Of a stretch of DNA of 64,000 bases, positions 13,015 through 25,195 are shown piece by piece; within the stretch, counting starts at the first letter, position 1, and each line of letters opens with the position of its first letter. A program made the translations under genes and the position numbers. This DNA is from Trema orientale (taxonomy: Eukaryota > Streptophyta > Magnoliopsida > Rosales > Cannabaceae). Below the pieces are notes generated by a model. The model was not told the DNA's origin. It saw only the letters and a list, made by a program, of their open reading frames with translations, and searched no databases. The DNA is taken from positions 2,845,204-2,909,203 of the forward strand of contig JXTC01000001.1 of assembly GCA_002914845.1 (NCBI GenBank). The letters are read 5' to 3'.

Positions 13015-13789
13015 ATCCATATATGTATGTTTCTAGCTACGTACTTGCAATGGCACATGCTCCCTGGTATTTAAATTATTTCTGCAATACAAGGAACACA
13101 TTGTGATACCATTAAGTGGTGCATGTTTTCTATCTCAAAACATTACAAAAGTAGAATAAAATAAGTGATTACTTCTTTGTCACTTTTTAAAAGAAAATTT
13201 TTTTACATGTTTTTATAATGTAAGAGTAACAACCTCCCTAATTTTTTCAAATAGAAGGGCCCCCAAAAGAAGTTTCTAAAACATGTTGGGAAAAAGGAAA
13301 TCATCAGTATCATTATATTATAATAATGGCACATCGAGAACATAAAATTAATGCTGTAATTTTTATAAGGTTAAATTCTGCAAATATTGATCCCATCGGT
13401 CCTTATATTTTAAAATTCTCGTTTGTACATCTAACTATAAATCCTGATGGTCGAAGCGAAGAGCTTATAATACTAGGTACACAATCTGGATTTCAGATAT
13501 TAAGTAAACTATTCCAAAAAAGTCAATCTGTCACAATTACATAGCCACATACTGTAACATAACATACATTAAAAGTTCGGATATATAAAAGACAGACACA
13601 GATACAACAGAAATACAAAGCCTAGATTCTCAACTTTCTTCTAGTTCTGGTAAAAGCCTGATTTCAGCTTAGGGTGTTCAAAATAGATGGTTTAATACTT
13701 ATAATTAATATTAGCTATAACATCTTTTCTTCTTCTTTTTGTATTCTAACATGCACAACAAAACATTTTCATGGCCTAAAAGTACAGCA
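13015..13789. other. Intergenic sequence between two convergent genes
   Basis: This stretch holds the 3' flanks of the receptor-kinase pseudogene (plus) and the Pumilio gene (minus). AT-rich, with no further gene seen. The Pumilio 3' UTR probably occupies its right part. Confidence 0.6.
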
Positions 13790-16700
13790 TCACTTCTTCA
13801 GCAAGTTGTTTGAGAAAATCTTCTTGCAGAATGGGCTGGTTCGTAACGATGTGTGAGGCCGAACTGCTCTGACAAGGGAATCATGAAGAACGCCAGCGCC
13901 CTGAGATGAAGAAGAGTAATTCTTAGAACACAAATGAAAATGATAGAGAGAATGAGAAGAGTAAGGTTTGCTAGACTTGTATTAACTCCTTGCCTTTGTA
14001 ACTTCGAGAGCAGATTGAATGACATAGTTAGCATAAGGGTCCTGCAACAAGTGGTCAAAGTGAGAAACCGAGAGCAATTCATAGATGATTCTTGGACGGG
14101 TCTCTTTTAAATGCTTGAGACATTTTTCGACCACATGACTGCTAAATTTCTTAGTTGAAAGATACACGTAGTGCCCTTTGAACTGAGAAGTCAATTTAGC
14201 AGTGGCAGATGGGAGTCTTAGCTCTATAATAAACTGAACAACATAGTTCCTGCGTGTGAAAAGTAGAGTCAGAGAACAATGCAAAAGCGTAACAAAATAA
14301 ACGTATCATATCATTATCTCTGAGGCACTTTGCATACTAAATTTCCACTCGTTTAAAGATTTAAAATGAACAAAAAGAACAAATCTTCTGTGTTCTCAAC
14401 TTATGTATATCTTCTGTGTTCTCAACTTATGTATAACCAAATAATTAATAATCATTCACATTATATACTTTAAATAACTGGCACTATCCCCTCACTGAAC
14501 CATGTACGAAGTTTAAGCAAATATATTTTCATCTTACCAAGTACTGATGCCATGAACAACTAAAAGGCTTTTGTCTAGTGTATGAATGTGTATGTCATGG
14601 ATAGATGGAGAAATCAGACAACAGAACAAAAGGATATGAAGTGTAGACTAGAGTGAAGTTAGAAGATTGTTTACCCATAAGGATCTTGAGCAAGGTGAAG
14701 TGCATTGTTTAAAATTTCTTTCACCAACTTGAGTTGATACTTTCCCGTGGAATGTGAAATGCATCGTTGCAACACACAACACCCATGCCGATGAGTTGCA
14801 ATTTCAACGCAAAACTTTGCAGCAGCATCAAAAATTGGCTGCCAAAGATGATTGATTAAGCAGAGAACCACTCCAGAATTTTTTTCAACAAAGAGTGTTA
14901 CGAGAAATCCTTTAAAAGAGCATATAATATATAGACAGGATAACAAAATGTGTAGATGAAGTGTGAGATTAGAAGTGAGGGTTTGAAGGCATAGTAAAAG
15001 ATAGTGTTAATACACCAAAAACAATTATCTTAATTGACTTGCTAAATTGACTCGTCCACTTGAATGTTAGAGTCTAATTTTCTTTAAGCTTTTATACTTC
15101 TCCAAGCCAAGTTGCCCCCAGATTGCCAGTATCAGAAAAGAGGTCAGTCTTAGGGAGACCATGCATCCTTATTATGATAGTCTGTGTGTCAGTAATCATC
15201 TTCATGTTGGAGATTCCATAAGTTATACTAAAACAACAGTAAGAAACCCAACTTTCTGACTGCTTTCAACATTGAGCCCATGAACAAGATACTTCCAGAC
15301 ATCAGGAGATGGCAATTAAATAAGAACCAAGAAAGAATAAGAATGGAATGGAAACTTTATATCTTGGAATACGGAAACCTTAGCATCAAAAGGAAAAAGT
15401 AATTTCGAAGTTCCAAGCATTCATCGATGCAGTCATAAAATAGAATTCTAGGATCCCTAGTGACGTACAAAAGAAAAAAACAGGACCACTGAGGACAAGT
15501 TGCATTAATTTATTTTTTGATTAGATAGATCAGCTGACAAAATTCGATAGTAGAATACAAGACCTTCAAGTCTCTCAATGATCTTATTCCCGCATCAACC
15601 GAGAAGACAAAAGTATAAATGAACATTCAGAGTTTGTGATAATAAAGCAAACATCAATCACTAGTAAGTTTGTGAATTGATGATGAGATTGATGTTCAAC
15701 TTAAGGTAACAGCTATTCCTAGCAATTGATTGAAAATATGCATTGAGCTATTGCTCGTTGAAACAGGACAAAAGTTGCTGACTCCCAAAATATGGGACCT
15801 GGACTTCACAAGGTTGATCACCTTTTTATGATTGGTTCCAGCGACTTCAATATGCTCTTTAAGAGAGGGAACGGACAAGTTCATTCAGCTTATTCCATGT
15901 GCTAGGTTAAACTCCATCCATCATAATCTCAGTGCACGAAAATGTTAAATACTTAAAAATAGTCACCAAAATGCGTTGCCTTTAGCAAAGAGATGACTTG
16001 ACGAACGTAATCATCCAAATGCACACACACCATTAATTTTGCGTAGTGGCATTCAACTTGTTAGTTTACCAAACAAACAGTTACGGAACACAAAAATGAT
16101 CCGAAGAACAGCAGGAATGAGAGGAACTTCATTACTAAGATATTTAATCTTAAGAAACATGATGAAAAACCAAGCTAGAAAGAAAGGAAAAAGATGATAT
16201 ACCGAATTGTCTTCGTTGGTAAGGCAATGCAAGCAACGCAGTACAACATGATTTCCATTCAGATCCTTTATAAGTTCAAGAAAACCAGGTTCAAGGGCTG
16301 ACATAAGATAATATACAAGTTCCCGATCCTTTGCTGTCTCAATCAACTTTTGTACCACACGCGTGCTGATACAAAATATTAATAATTTGTTGAGAAGAAA
16401 AAAAATCAGAAAAGAACCAATATACTAATGAAGTAACAACAAATACTTGATTTATAGAGGATTACCCGTGCGTGTTCAAAGAAATTTTGACAAGCTGTCC
16501 CGGTTCTTGGGTCATCACAAGCACAATATGTAGTTTTTGTTCTTTACTGCAAACGTCCAAGAGCTTTTGCACAAGGTAATTGCCAAAAGCATTCGTTGAG
16601 AGCTCCACAACGTGATCAATTACACCGTCAAATATTATCTGCACAGCTTGACTTGTTCCCTCATCAAACAACGTTTGTAGAGTCCGACAACCATATTGAT

Positions 16701-17907
16701 CTTTTGCTATAAGGTATATATAACTCTGCAGCTCATCTAATGAACAAAACAGTGGTGGAGAAGGCAATTGTAAATCACTCCTCGACCTCCATCTATTCTC
16801 ATGAATTTCTCGACAACGAGAATGACAATCTAGGCTAAAGCTTTTGCCTCTTTCATTCGAGATTGTAATATCATTGTGAGAACTCTTCTTGTGACTTGGA
16901 GACTTGCGTTCTTTGGTGACAGCACTCGAACATTTTCCTTCTATGATGAAACTATCTTCACAACTAAAACCCTTAAGGTCCCCTGCATATTGCTTATACT
17001 CGAAAACAGGAGTTTTTGCTTTACTCCTACCTTTCATCATTGGAACACTATGTAATGGATTGTTCATATTCACTCCTTGATTGGGTTGCAGCAACTTAGG
17101 GGAGCTTAATGAACCTCTGATACCCTTGCCTCCATTAGAATCCATTCCATGTAACTGTGAACAAACAAAGTTGCCACTACGGTAAGGCTTGGAAATTGGG
17201 TTCTGTAGCTGAACATCCCTATAACAACGGCCACCATCTTGTTCATGTGTTTTGCCCAACACATTACTCATTTGATTATGGTTGAATCTGGGACTAGAAT
17301 TCCTTGAAGTATGATAAATATGAGTGAGAGGGGACCCTGTTTCATCTCCCACATTACAACCCTGTTGAAATCTGAGCGGTTTAAACCTCATATCACCATC
17401 AAAACTGGCCGGAACTCCGCCATTAAGGGTTCTGAAAGCTTCATAGTCAGAAGGGTCGTTTTTAAAATCTTCATATTGACCATAGCTTTGAAAATTACAA
17501 GAGATGGGTCCCCCAAAAGAACCATCACCAAGCCCAAATCCATCTGGGTTCCAGTCAAATCCCCTGATTTTGGTTCCTTCCTCTTGTTTATCCCTAATAT
17601 GCATTCTACATAAACTTTCAGGCAATCCCAAATCATTGACCAGCTCCTCCTTTTTGGTTTGAGAATAATCATGGCTGGAGTTCAACAAAACTTCCCTCAA
17701 GTCCTCAAATGGGGATAAAGACGAAGAACAATCAAACCCATTTGAGAGAGAGTTTGAATGAGAGTACTCAGATTGCCTAGAGCCTCTATCCAATGATGAA
17801 CCACCGACGAAATGTCTATGGTCATCGTCACCACGATTGAAACATGGTGATGATGGTGGATTGAACATTCCATTCAAAGATTTTTCAACCTCTTTTTCTC
17901 TCTTCAT
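13790..17907 (-). CDS. Pumilio/PUF-domain RNA-binding protein, APUM7/12-like
   Basis: This post-transcriptional regulator would bind UGUA-type motifs in mRNA 3' UTRs in the cytoplasm. Exons (minus): 17907-16466, 16365-16203, 14838-14675, 14249-13994, 13900-13790; phases join cleanly to a 711-residue protein. The N-terminal ~380 residues are low-complexity. The eight PUF repeats have cores YGCRTLQ (~405), FGNYLVQ (~441), HGTRVVQ (~480), NGNHVVL (~517), HGCCVLQ (~553), YGNYVVQ (~590), FSSHVVE (~626) and YANYVIQ (~662). Repeat 4 has Leu where Gln normally contacts the base edge. Intron 4 (13993-13901) must start with GC (AAAG|GCAAGG): only this joins VTK to GAGVLHDSL in frame, matching the family. 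The start is the first ATG of the long frame; the leader is CTT/TAC-rich. Introns 2-4 lack obvious insertions. Confidence 0.93.
14384..14435. repeat. 26-bp tandem duplication in a Pumilio intron
   Basis: Two adjacent copies of TCTTCTGTGTTCTCAACTTA followed by TGTATA, period 26, lie in intron 3 of the Pumilio gene. A recent local duplication. Confidence 0.9.
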
Positions 17908-18746
17908 CTTCTCTATTACAACTACTACTCCTCCCTGTTACTACTACTACTACTACTCCTCTTTCCTCAACTATTTTAAACCTCACAAGAACAATATACA
18001 CATAAAAATATATATATACATATGTTATATAATATATATACTTATATCTAACGTGTAGTCATCATATTTAAAAGGAAGAAGAAAACCCAAATCAAAATCG
18101 CAAAAACCCACATCAGAAATCGATTCAGAAATGGTTTTTAAAGTACCCAGAAGCAAATAGTAGAGCCTCTGCTTTTCTTTTTTTTTTAAAAAAAATTTTA
18201 CTTTTTTTTTGTATTTTTTTGGGGTTTTTTTGGAACGGATTTGGTAAAGGGTTTTTGTTGAGAGAGAACGAGACAAAGAGGAGATTTTGATTCTTTTTCA
18301 GGGTTCAGGTCCACTACCACTACCATAGTAGTACGTTCTGTAACTGTTCACGCTCACACCATGAAAACATAGAGAGGAGGGACTAGGGAGTCGCCACTCC
18401 ACCACTGCAGGCTGCACCTACGCGCTCCGCAAGTAAAGTTGACTCAGAGAGAGAAAGAGGCAAGTGAATAGACCAAACCAATTTTTTTTCTTTTTAATAA
18501 ATTTAAATGTTTTGTTTTCTAATATCTTAGGAATATAATATATAATATAATAAATTGTTTAATCTAAATCATTATCGTTATAACTGGTTTTTTTTAAAAT
18601 TAAATATATCGCTTTTATCAGTATCTACTTCGTAAATGGAGTCTTATTCTCAGACCCTCGTCGTCCGTAACAAACAAGAGAGAGAAAATATCTCTTAAAG
18701 CAGTTATTGAAAATGCTACGAGGAATACTAACAATATTTTTTTTTA
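17908..18746. other. 5' leader and promoter region of the Pumilio gene
   Basis: Upstream of the Pumilio start codon the plus strand shows CTT-rich and (TAC)n stretches (17924-17957) and homopolymers, as in a plant 5' UTR. About 400 bases further is AT-rich sequence up to a small Mutator-type element. I do not see a definite TATA box position. Confidence 0.45.
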
Positions 18747-18912
18747 GGGCGCGTCTACAGTAGGAGCGCCCTTACGTAGGGTCCTGTCTATTCACCGTTG
18801 GATGGGAATCTGTATACATTCTTCACAGATTCCCGTTATTCCCCACAGATTCCCATCCAACGATAATTAAGGCATGACCCTACGTAGGGACGCCCCTACC
18901 GTAGCCATCCCC
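18747..18912 (+). mobile_element. Mutator-type MITE, family 1, copy 1
   Basis: A 166-bp element running from GGGCGCGTCTACAGTAGG to CTACCGTAGCCATCCCC, with a perfect 9-bp target duplication TTTTTTTTA (18738-18746 and 18913-18921). The two halves are imperfect inverted repeats of about 70 bp (both contain CCTACGTAGGG and GGATGGGAATCTGT or the inverse), so the element can fold into a long hairpin. No coding. Two more copies lie at 19565 and 26793. Confidence 0.9.
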
Positions 18913-19011
18913 TTTTTTTTATTTTTTTTTTTTTGCACTCTTTAATCTCATTATTTGACACGTGAATTAATCCACGTGTCAGACAGTGAAATTGAAGAAT
19001 GTAAAAAAGAA

Positions 19012-19195
19012 GAGCAATGCTATGGGGCACCAATGGTGCCCAGCACCACAGTGACATGTCTGTTTATTACTGGATGATTTAATTAATAAATTGGGTCCCA
19101 CATGAGCCCCACTTAAATTATAATTATGATTAACTAGTCACAAACTGACACATCACTATGGTGCTGGACACCACTGGTGCCCTATAGCATTATTC
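19012..19195 (+). mobile_element. Mutator-type MITE, family 2, copy 1
   Basis: A 184-bp element from GAGCAATGCTATGGGGCACC to GGTGCCCTATAGCATTATTC, clear terminal inverted repeats, and a perfect 9-bp duplication AAAAAAGAA (19003-19011 and 19196-19204). Nine-base duplications point to the Mutator superfamily. Relatives lie at 44616-44811 and 44927-45058. Confidence 0.85.
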
Positions 19196-19564
19196 AAAAA
19201 AGAATGCATTTAGCGTTTCTGAAAAATGTCATATATATTTTTGACCATTTCCTTTGGTTAATTGAGAAGAAGTCATCCGTTGAAAGTTTATTCTGTTATA
19301 AATTATGGGATTATGGTGCAGATATTACTTAACACATTGGGCCTAGGTGTTTATTGTGTAGGGTTATTTAGGTCTTTATCTTAGTAATGTTATGTACACT
19401 CGATCCGGGACTACTACTTTACATAGGGAGCTAGGTAATAATAATGAAAATCAGTCTCTACTCTTCCTTTCTACATTTTCATCTTTATCTTTTACCCTCT
19501 CTATTAATATTGTTTTATATTAGGATTATTATGTGGAGCACAAAAAAAATAAATATTAGTGTTA

Positions 19565-19738
19565 GTGGGCGCGTCTACAGTAGGGGTATCCCTACGTAGT
19601 GCCCTGTCTATTCACCGTTAGATGGGAATCTGTATATAAATAAATTCTCCACAGATTCCCGTTATTCTTCATAGATTCCCATCTAACGATAATTAAGGCA
19701 TGACCCTACGTAGGGACGCCCCTACCGTAGCCATCCCC
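19565..19738 (+). mobile_element. Mutator-type MITE, family 1, copy 2
   Basis: A 174-bp copy in the same orientation as the one at 18747, with a perfect 9-bp duplication TTAGTGTTA (19556-19564 and 19739-19747). A short internal extension (GTATATAAATAAATTCTCC) distinguishes it from copy 1; copy 3 shares a similar extension. Confidence 0.9.
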
Positions 19739-19926
19739 TTAGTGTTATTGTTACTACAATCTCATAATCGCTCACTACTTGATCTGCTGTGTTTTTCTCT
19801 TTTAATGAACTCGATTCGCTTTGTTAATAAGTCAAATTGTTTAAAAATAAATAAAAATAAAAAGGAAGTTACCATTTGCAAAGAATTCATTTTTCCAATT
19901 AACAAATCTCTTATTACTTCCTTACT

Positions 19927-19948
19927 AAAAAAAAAAAAAAAAAAAACC

Positions 19949-19981
<33 letters not shown>
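19927..19981. repeat. Poly(A) tract
   Basis: Two A runs separated by CCGT. No adjacent retroposed gene is recognisable, so it is treated as a simple homopolymer. Confidence 0.9.
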
Positions 19982-19982
<1 letters not shown>

Positions 19983-22377
19983 ATTACAACACCGTACAAG
20001 CAAAATAATAGTAATAATAAGACAATGCTCTGTGCTATGTATGGTATAATCACAACTAATGAAAAGTGGATCCGGTTTCCATTTGTCACGGTTGGATATT
20101 TGACTCATATTAGTTTTCTATTTTTTTAGTTCAATATTTGTCGAAATTTGTAATAAGTAAAGTTTTTAGTTTTTATGAACTTACGTTTGGATAAGTTACC
20201 ATAAAAGTTCAAATAATTTTGGGTAACTACCAATTTATGTTACAGAAATCTCTGATTGACGGAGGAATATGAGATTACAAATATGTGGCTAAGTGGCTTA
20301 GGATAAAGCTTTAATTTAGATGATAAGGCTAGAGTGTTTTTTTTTTTTTCAGGAAAAATAATTATACTATTATTAAAAGTGAAACTTTTACAGTAACAAC
20401 TACAATGGAGAAAGAGATTCCTCCATATATAATAGTTCATCTTGACTCCTCAAATTAAACTAAGCTAATTCATGTGCACTTATATCCATAAATACATAAG
20501 AATATCTAAGCACTAGGGGGAAAAAACAGATTAACTATATCCAATAATAATCATCCAAGTTCTAAAGGATGAAATAATCCATAAGAACTTAGAAAAATAT
20601 GTTAATGCATTCAACTCCAAAAATAGAGATTTTAGACCATCGTTGAGTAGTACTACAATTTAATCTTTGTAGTTTATTAGTCGCTCAGCCCTGATTCCCA
20701 AGTGTTTTAGTAGAAAACTTACGATTTTTGACAAGAGTGAATCTCAACCATAAGACTCGAGAGTTGGAAGAAAGTGAGAAGAGAAAAGAAATGAAGATGA
20801 GAAGTAAACGCCAAAGGAGACCTAGGGATAGTGCTATTTTTTTTTTCCCCGAAATTAATTCATCCAATTTTTTAGTAAAGATTATAATGAACTAGGGTCA
20901 CCACATTGAGATGCCTCTCCGAAGGTCAAAACTACAAAAGCCAAAGCCCTTAACATGCCCAAACCAACTTGCTATTGCATCTGCTGATCGATTACATGTA
21001 CGAGAGACATAATAGAAACAGATATTCCCGAAAGGATTTATGGCACCAATGGTCCTGAACTATCACATTAGTGGTAATTTGGTCCTCAAAGTTTCAGTTA
21101 TGGCACAAATGGTCCTTGAATTTTCTAATTTGCAGCAATTTAGTTCCTAAACTATCTAAATTGTAACTTCTTATTAAATTTCTAGCATAATTCAACTGCT
21201 TATTGCAACCTGTTGTCTAAATTGCAACCTGTTTTTCATGCAATTCTAGCATAGTTCAACGTCTTATTTTTGGTTTTACTATATTTTTATTTTCTATTTT
21301 AAATAACCTTGGATTGACTCTCTTCTTTTTGAAATAACAAATTTATACCTTCTACAAGAGTATAATTTTGCTAAACTGTAACCGATCCTAAAAAAATGGT
21401 AATTACACATTAATCCACTCAGATATGTCTGAGTATAAAAATAGGAAATGGACCTGACTAGAAGTATTTTTAACTAAAATGACTTTCGAAGTATGTTCCT
21501 TCAAAAAAATAATAATAATAACTTTTCTAGTAGTGTGACAATATAGTGTCACACAATCTTGCAACCATTAGTTAGTACTAAAAAGTCATAATTAGACAAT
21601 GTGACCCAAATTACTAAACAAAATTATTTTTTAAAATACTTCTAAAAAATTTATTTTAGCTAAGAATACTACTATCCATGTCAAATTCCCTAAAAAAATT
21701 TCCCCAAATGATGGTCAGGATATGCCAAAAAAAGGTAACTTATTAACTAAAACAAAGAATATAAATATCGTTAAGCCCTTTCTCTTCTTTTTTTTTTTTT
21801 TTTAATATCTCTAATTAAAAATCCTTTCTAACAACTAAACTTTGTATCTATGAGAAATTAAAAGGTCAAACAGGTCAAACAAATTAATCAGAGTATATTA
21901 GATAACTGATAGTAAAGACAAGAGAGACCTGAAAAAAATAGCAAGTCTACAAATAAAGATTTTCAAACACCAACGTATAAGAATCAATAACCCTTTTTTT
22001 CAAGCGCGTTCGAGTTTAAAATACCCGCTTAGCTCTCGGAAATTATCTCCCACGGAGGGGAAAAAACTGGTAATAAAAAACTATAGAGCCAAGAAAATAT
22101 ATAAAACCTCGTAAACAGCCCAAGCACTTTCATTAAGACACGCAGAGAAAAATAACACGATTATGGACATACAACCCAATTAGCAGATATATAGTCCATA
22201 CTCTATATATAGCTCTGGCCGACGACACGTTAAAACCTATTACCATAATTTTTCCCAAAACCAAAAATACCAAAAGGTCAAATAATAATTATATAATAAC
22301 ACATCCCCACCAGGCGAAGAAACAAACCAGACTCCCCAAGTGATAGAAAAATACAACCAAGTTAGACCTAAACAGAG
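19982..22377. other. Intergenic sequence downstream of the DUF4057 gene
   Basis: AT-rich sequence between two minus-strand genes. At 21040-21180 the phrases 'tggcaccaatggtcctgaac' and 'ttggtcctcaaagtttc' recur in slightly altered form, as in the ends of some plant Mutator elements, but I cannot find a matching right end. The last few hundred bases are likely DUF4057 3' UTR. No other gene seen. Confidence 0.5.
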
Positions 22378-25195
22378 TTAAACCAAGGCAATGCTACTCT
22401 CACCGCCCGGGGGTTTGCGTACGCCACCAAGGTAGTCTCGAGATTCTACCTTCCCATCAGCAAATATGTCGTTTCCACTAATCTCCCGCAGTTTTGCTGT
22501 GCTTAGCGATTTTTCAGCAGATGATGGAGGAGCGTCCCCCTTGAATATGTCGTTTCCAGAGAGCTCGGAGAATTTCTGGTTGTATATCTTCTTTGCCGTT
22601 TTCAGTGGTTCATCAGCAGAAGCGACATTATTCTGACCTCCAGCAGCCTTCAATAAGAACCAAGTTCAGACTCAGTTAGATATCTAACTTCCATGAAGGA
22701 TACAATAAGCAGATATAACAGTCATAAGATCATATATTCAAAAAAAGAACCCGAAATGGAAAGAGCCCTGTTGAGAAAACTAGTAAATGACAATAATAAT
22801 CATGTGCAAAAAGTTCTCTTTAAAGGTAAAAACACCATCGCTCCCATGATGAATCAGTGATTGCTCACAAAACTATATCGATGATTACCACTATATTATG
22901 CATGCATTCAATCACACCAGAAACTTTGACAGAAGTACATACATTATGTGAAGCAGGTTCTCCAATGTCTATGTGTCCTCTCAAATCCAGGGTGCGTGCG
23001 GTAGTAGGCCTCGGCAAAATTTCTGGAGGGGGTGCAAAGATGTCATGTCCGCTTAGCTCCTTGCATTTAGCATCTGAAAGCTGCTTCTTCAATTTTGCAT
23101 CCTCACTTTCCAAGGTCCCACTCAGTTCACGCTGCTTTGCCACCTCAGGTATTGTTGTAGGCCTTTTGGGAGAAACACTCTCCTCTTCAGCGAATGAAAT
23201 ATGACTGATTCCAGCAATCGCTTGCTGGATCCATCAGAATACAAAATTCTCATAAGTTTTTCCATCAAAATGACATTTATCACAGAGATGCATTGTCGAT
23301 AATGATATTTAATCTGCAACAATTGTCTGTACCTGGTACATACGTATTCCAGTTCTGTTATTCGGTGTGGCACTGGCATCACCAGCTTCTGGCTCTTCAC
23401 TTTCTCCGTTGGCTACAAAAATGCCACTACCAGTCATCTCCTTCATTTTATACCCAGAACAAGGTTTCCTGAAGAATAAAAAGTTTATTATCAGAGCCAC
23501 ACAAATGATATTTGAGCATACCTATCAAATTCGGGAATATCAAGATGGTGCAGGATGAATCAAAGATATCTTGAGAAATATATATTTCATGTGTCCTAAC
23601 ACAGATTCAGATGCATTTCCACTTATGAAGAAAACATAAGACAACAAACTATAGTAAAAAAGGCACCAATGAACATTCTGCCTCTTTGCTATCATTCTGC
23701 TCAAAATCCTTCATCTCTTACCACTCACTCTATAGTTCTAAGAGGCGAAAGAATAGCTAATGGAAAACCATGACACACTTAATATTACAACACAAATATA
23801 GATGACCCAGCATGCTTTTAAAAGCCAAGTCATGTCTAAGAGACCCTCTATGAATGTCACAACATTGGAATTTTTGATGAGTAACGTGTCTAAAATGGTC
23901 CTCTCAGAACATACAGAAGTGACTTCTAATGCTAAGAAAAATTAAATTGATTTTACGGGGAAAAAAAAAAAAGGAGGGTATGTCATATTTCACATCATTG
24001 TCCATGGTTATCAATGCAACTCAGATCAGAAAATCAGCCCAGTCCAAACTGAAATTTAAGGTAAAATAATGGTGATATTAAGAGGGGGGGGACACCAAAG
24101 AGTTGCAATCCAAGTTTAATGAACTTTACGATTAGAAAATGTTCCAGTAAATATGTGTTTTCCTAACGTAGTCTGACCATACACAATGACAAAACAGCAG
24201 TTTCAACTACTACCATGTTTCCGGAGAATTATGCCCATTATAATTCCAAATTAAGAGGACGGGAAAAACAGTTTTAAGTCTTTAAAAAATCAATTTGGAG
24301 CTAAATCCACTGAAATTGAAAAATAATACACGGTAAATTAATAAGACGTTCGTTAAATAAACAAATAAATAAATAACTAAACCTGGGTCAGATCATCCTA
24401 GCCCAAAGAAACATTTACATTGTATTTCGAAACGTTCAGAAAATTCAATTATCATTTCTTGTGTTGTGTTCAAATAAGCAAAGACCCATTTGTAGAGAAA
24501 GATGAACTCTTTGTTGGGATTCAGATCGGTTACAGATCAAAACTCGAACCGTAAAACTAAATCAGAAAACGATTCAAAACAAAGGCTAAAATGGAGTGCA
24601 TTCACTATGACCCATAGAGTCAACCAACATAACAATTTTGAAAAATAGTAATAAATTATAGAAGAGAGAGAACGCAGAAAGCGTAAACCGAGAAATACGC
24701 ACAAGAATGACTGAGAAAAATAAAATAAAATTTCTGAAGAACCAACTTCACTTACCCAAAAAATAAAATTAAAAAATAAGAAAACCATAAATCCAAACCA
24801 GAAACCAAAATTCAAAAACAGAATTCTAAAAAATGCGAATTCAGATTAGAATCGAGAAAAGTAGCAGATCTCACCGTTTGTTTAAACTCTGGGCCTCTTC
24901 ATCCGTGACCTGCCCTCCAAAAACCACCTTACTAATCCCATCCGACGGCTAACATTATCCCCCCAAATCATCAATCAATTCAAAATATCAAGCCCTAAAT
25001 CACCAAACCAAAAAAAAAAAGGGAAAATAATCGAAATCAATTCAAAATAAAAAAAAAAGTCACCTGGTGAGAACGGGCGCCGGAGCGAGATGCGGCGGAG
25101 GCGACGGCGGGCGAGTCAGCCGGAGGAGTTTCAGACCAAGTGAGTAGATCTGCAGTGGATGTGTGTGGCTTCCTCACCGGAGTGCTCCTCTCCAT
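22378..25195 (-). CDS. DUF4057 family protein (At1g78150-like)
   Basis: A 306-residue plant protein of unknown biochemical role. Exons (minus): 25195-25064, 24948-24875, 23468-23333, 23224-22916, 22647-22378; phases close without gaps. It opens MERSTPVRKPHTSTADLLTW, and four spaced motifs of the type E-[LMI]-[ST]-G-x-[DG]-I-F recur at residues about 79 (EMTGSGIF), 170 (ELSGHDIF), 245 (ELSGNDIF) and 272 (EISGNDIF). The end is GGESSIALV, as in the family. For exon 4 I chose the donor after GGT (22916): it gives KVSGAAGGQNN, the same length as the family's KVSNPAGGQ; an earlier GTATGT donor would drop nine residues. Low-complexity and probably disordered, with no catalytic motif visible. Some databases call relatives 'N-lysine methyltransferase', but no SET or SAM motif supports that here. 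Confidence 0.93.

Noticed and set aside
15696-15884. Possible extra exon in Pumilio intron 2
   Set aside because: The exons on both sides already join in frame into contiguous PUF repeats 4 and 5, and the frame here has no PUF wording.
17311-17613. 100-residue open frame on the plus strand
   Set aside because: Lies antisense to the long first exon of the Pumilio gene and has no recognisable motif.
19700-20008. 102-residue frame with a lysine-rich tail
   Set aside because: The tail comes from a poly(A) tract and the start lies in a Mutator-type MITE. No coding signal.
22857-23204. 115-residue open frame on the plus strand
   Set aside because: Antisense to exon 4 of the DUF4057 gene; that exon's minus-strand translation is the conserved one.
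23144-23400. Alternative frames around DUF4057 exons 3 and 4
   Set aside because: They read through introns and lose the repeated E-x-x-G-x-x-I-F motifs. The five-exon model accounts for the region.
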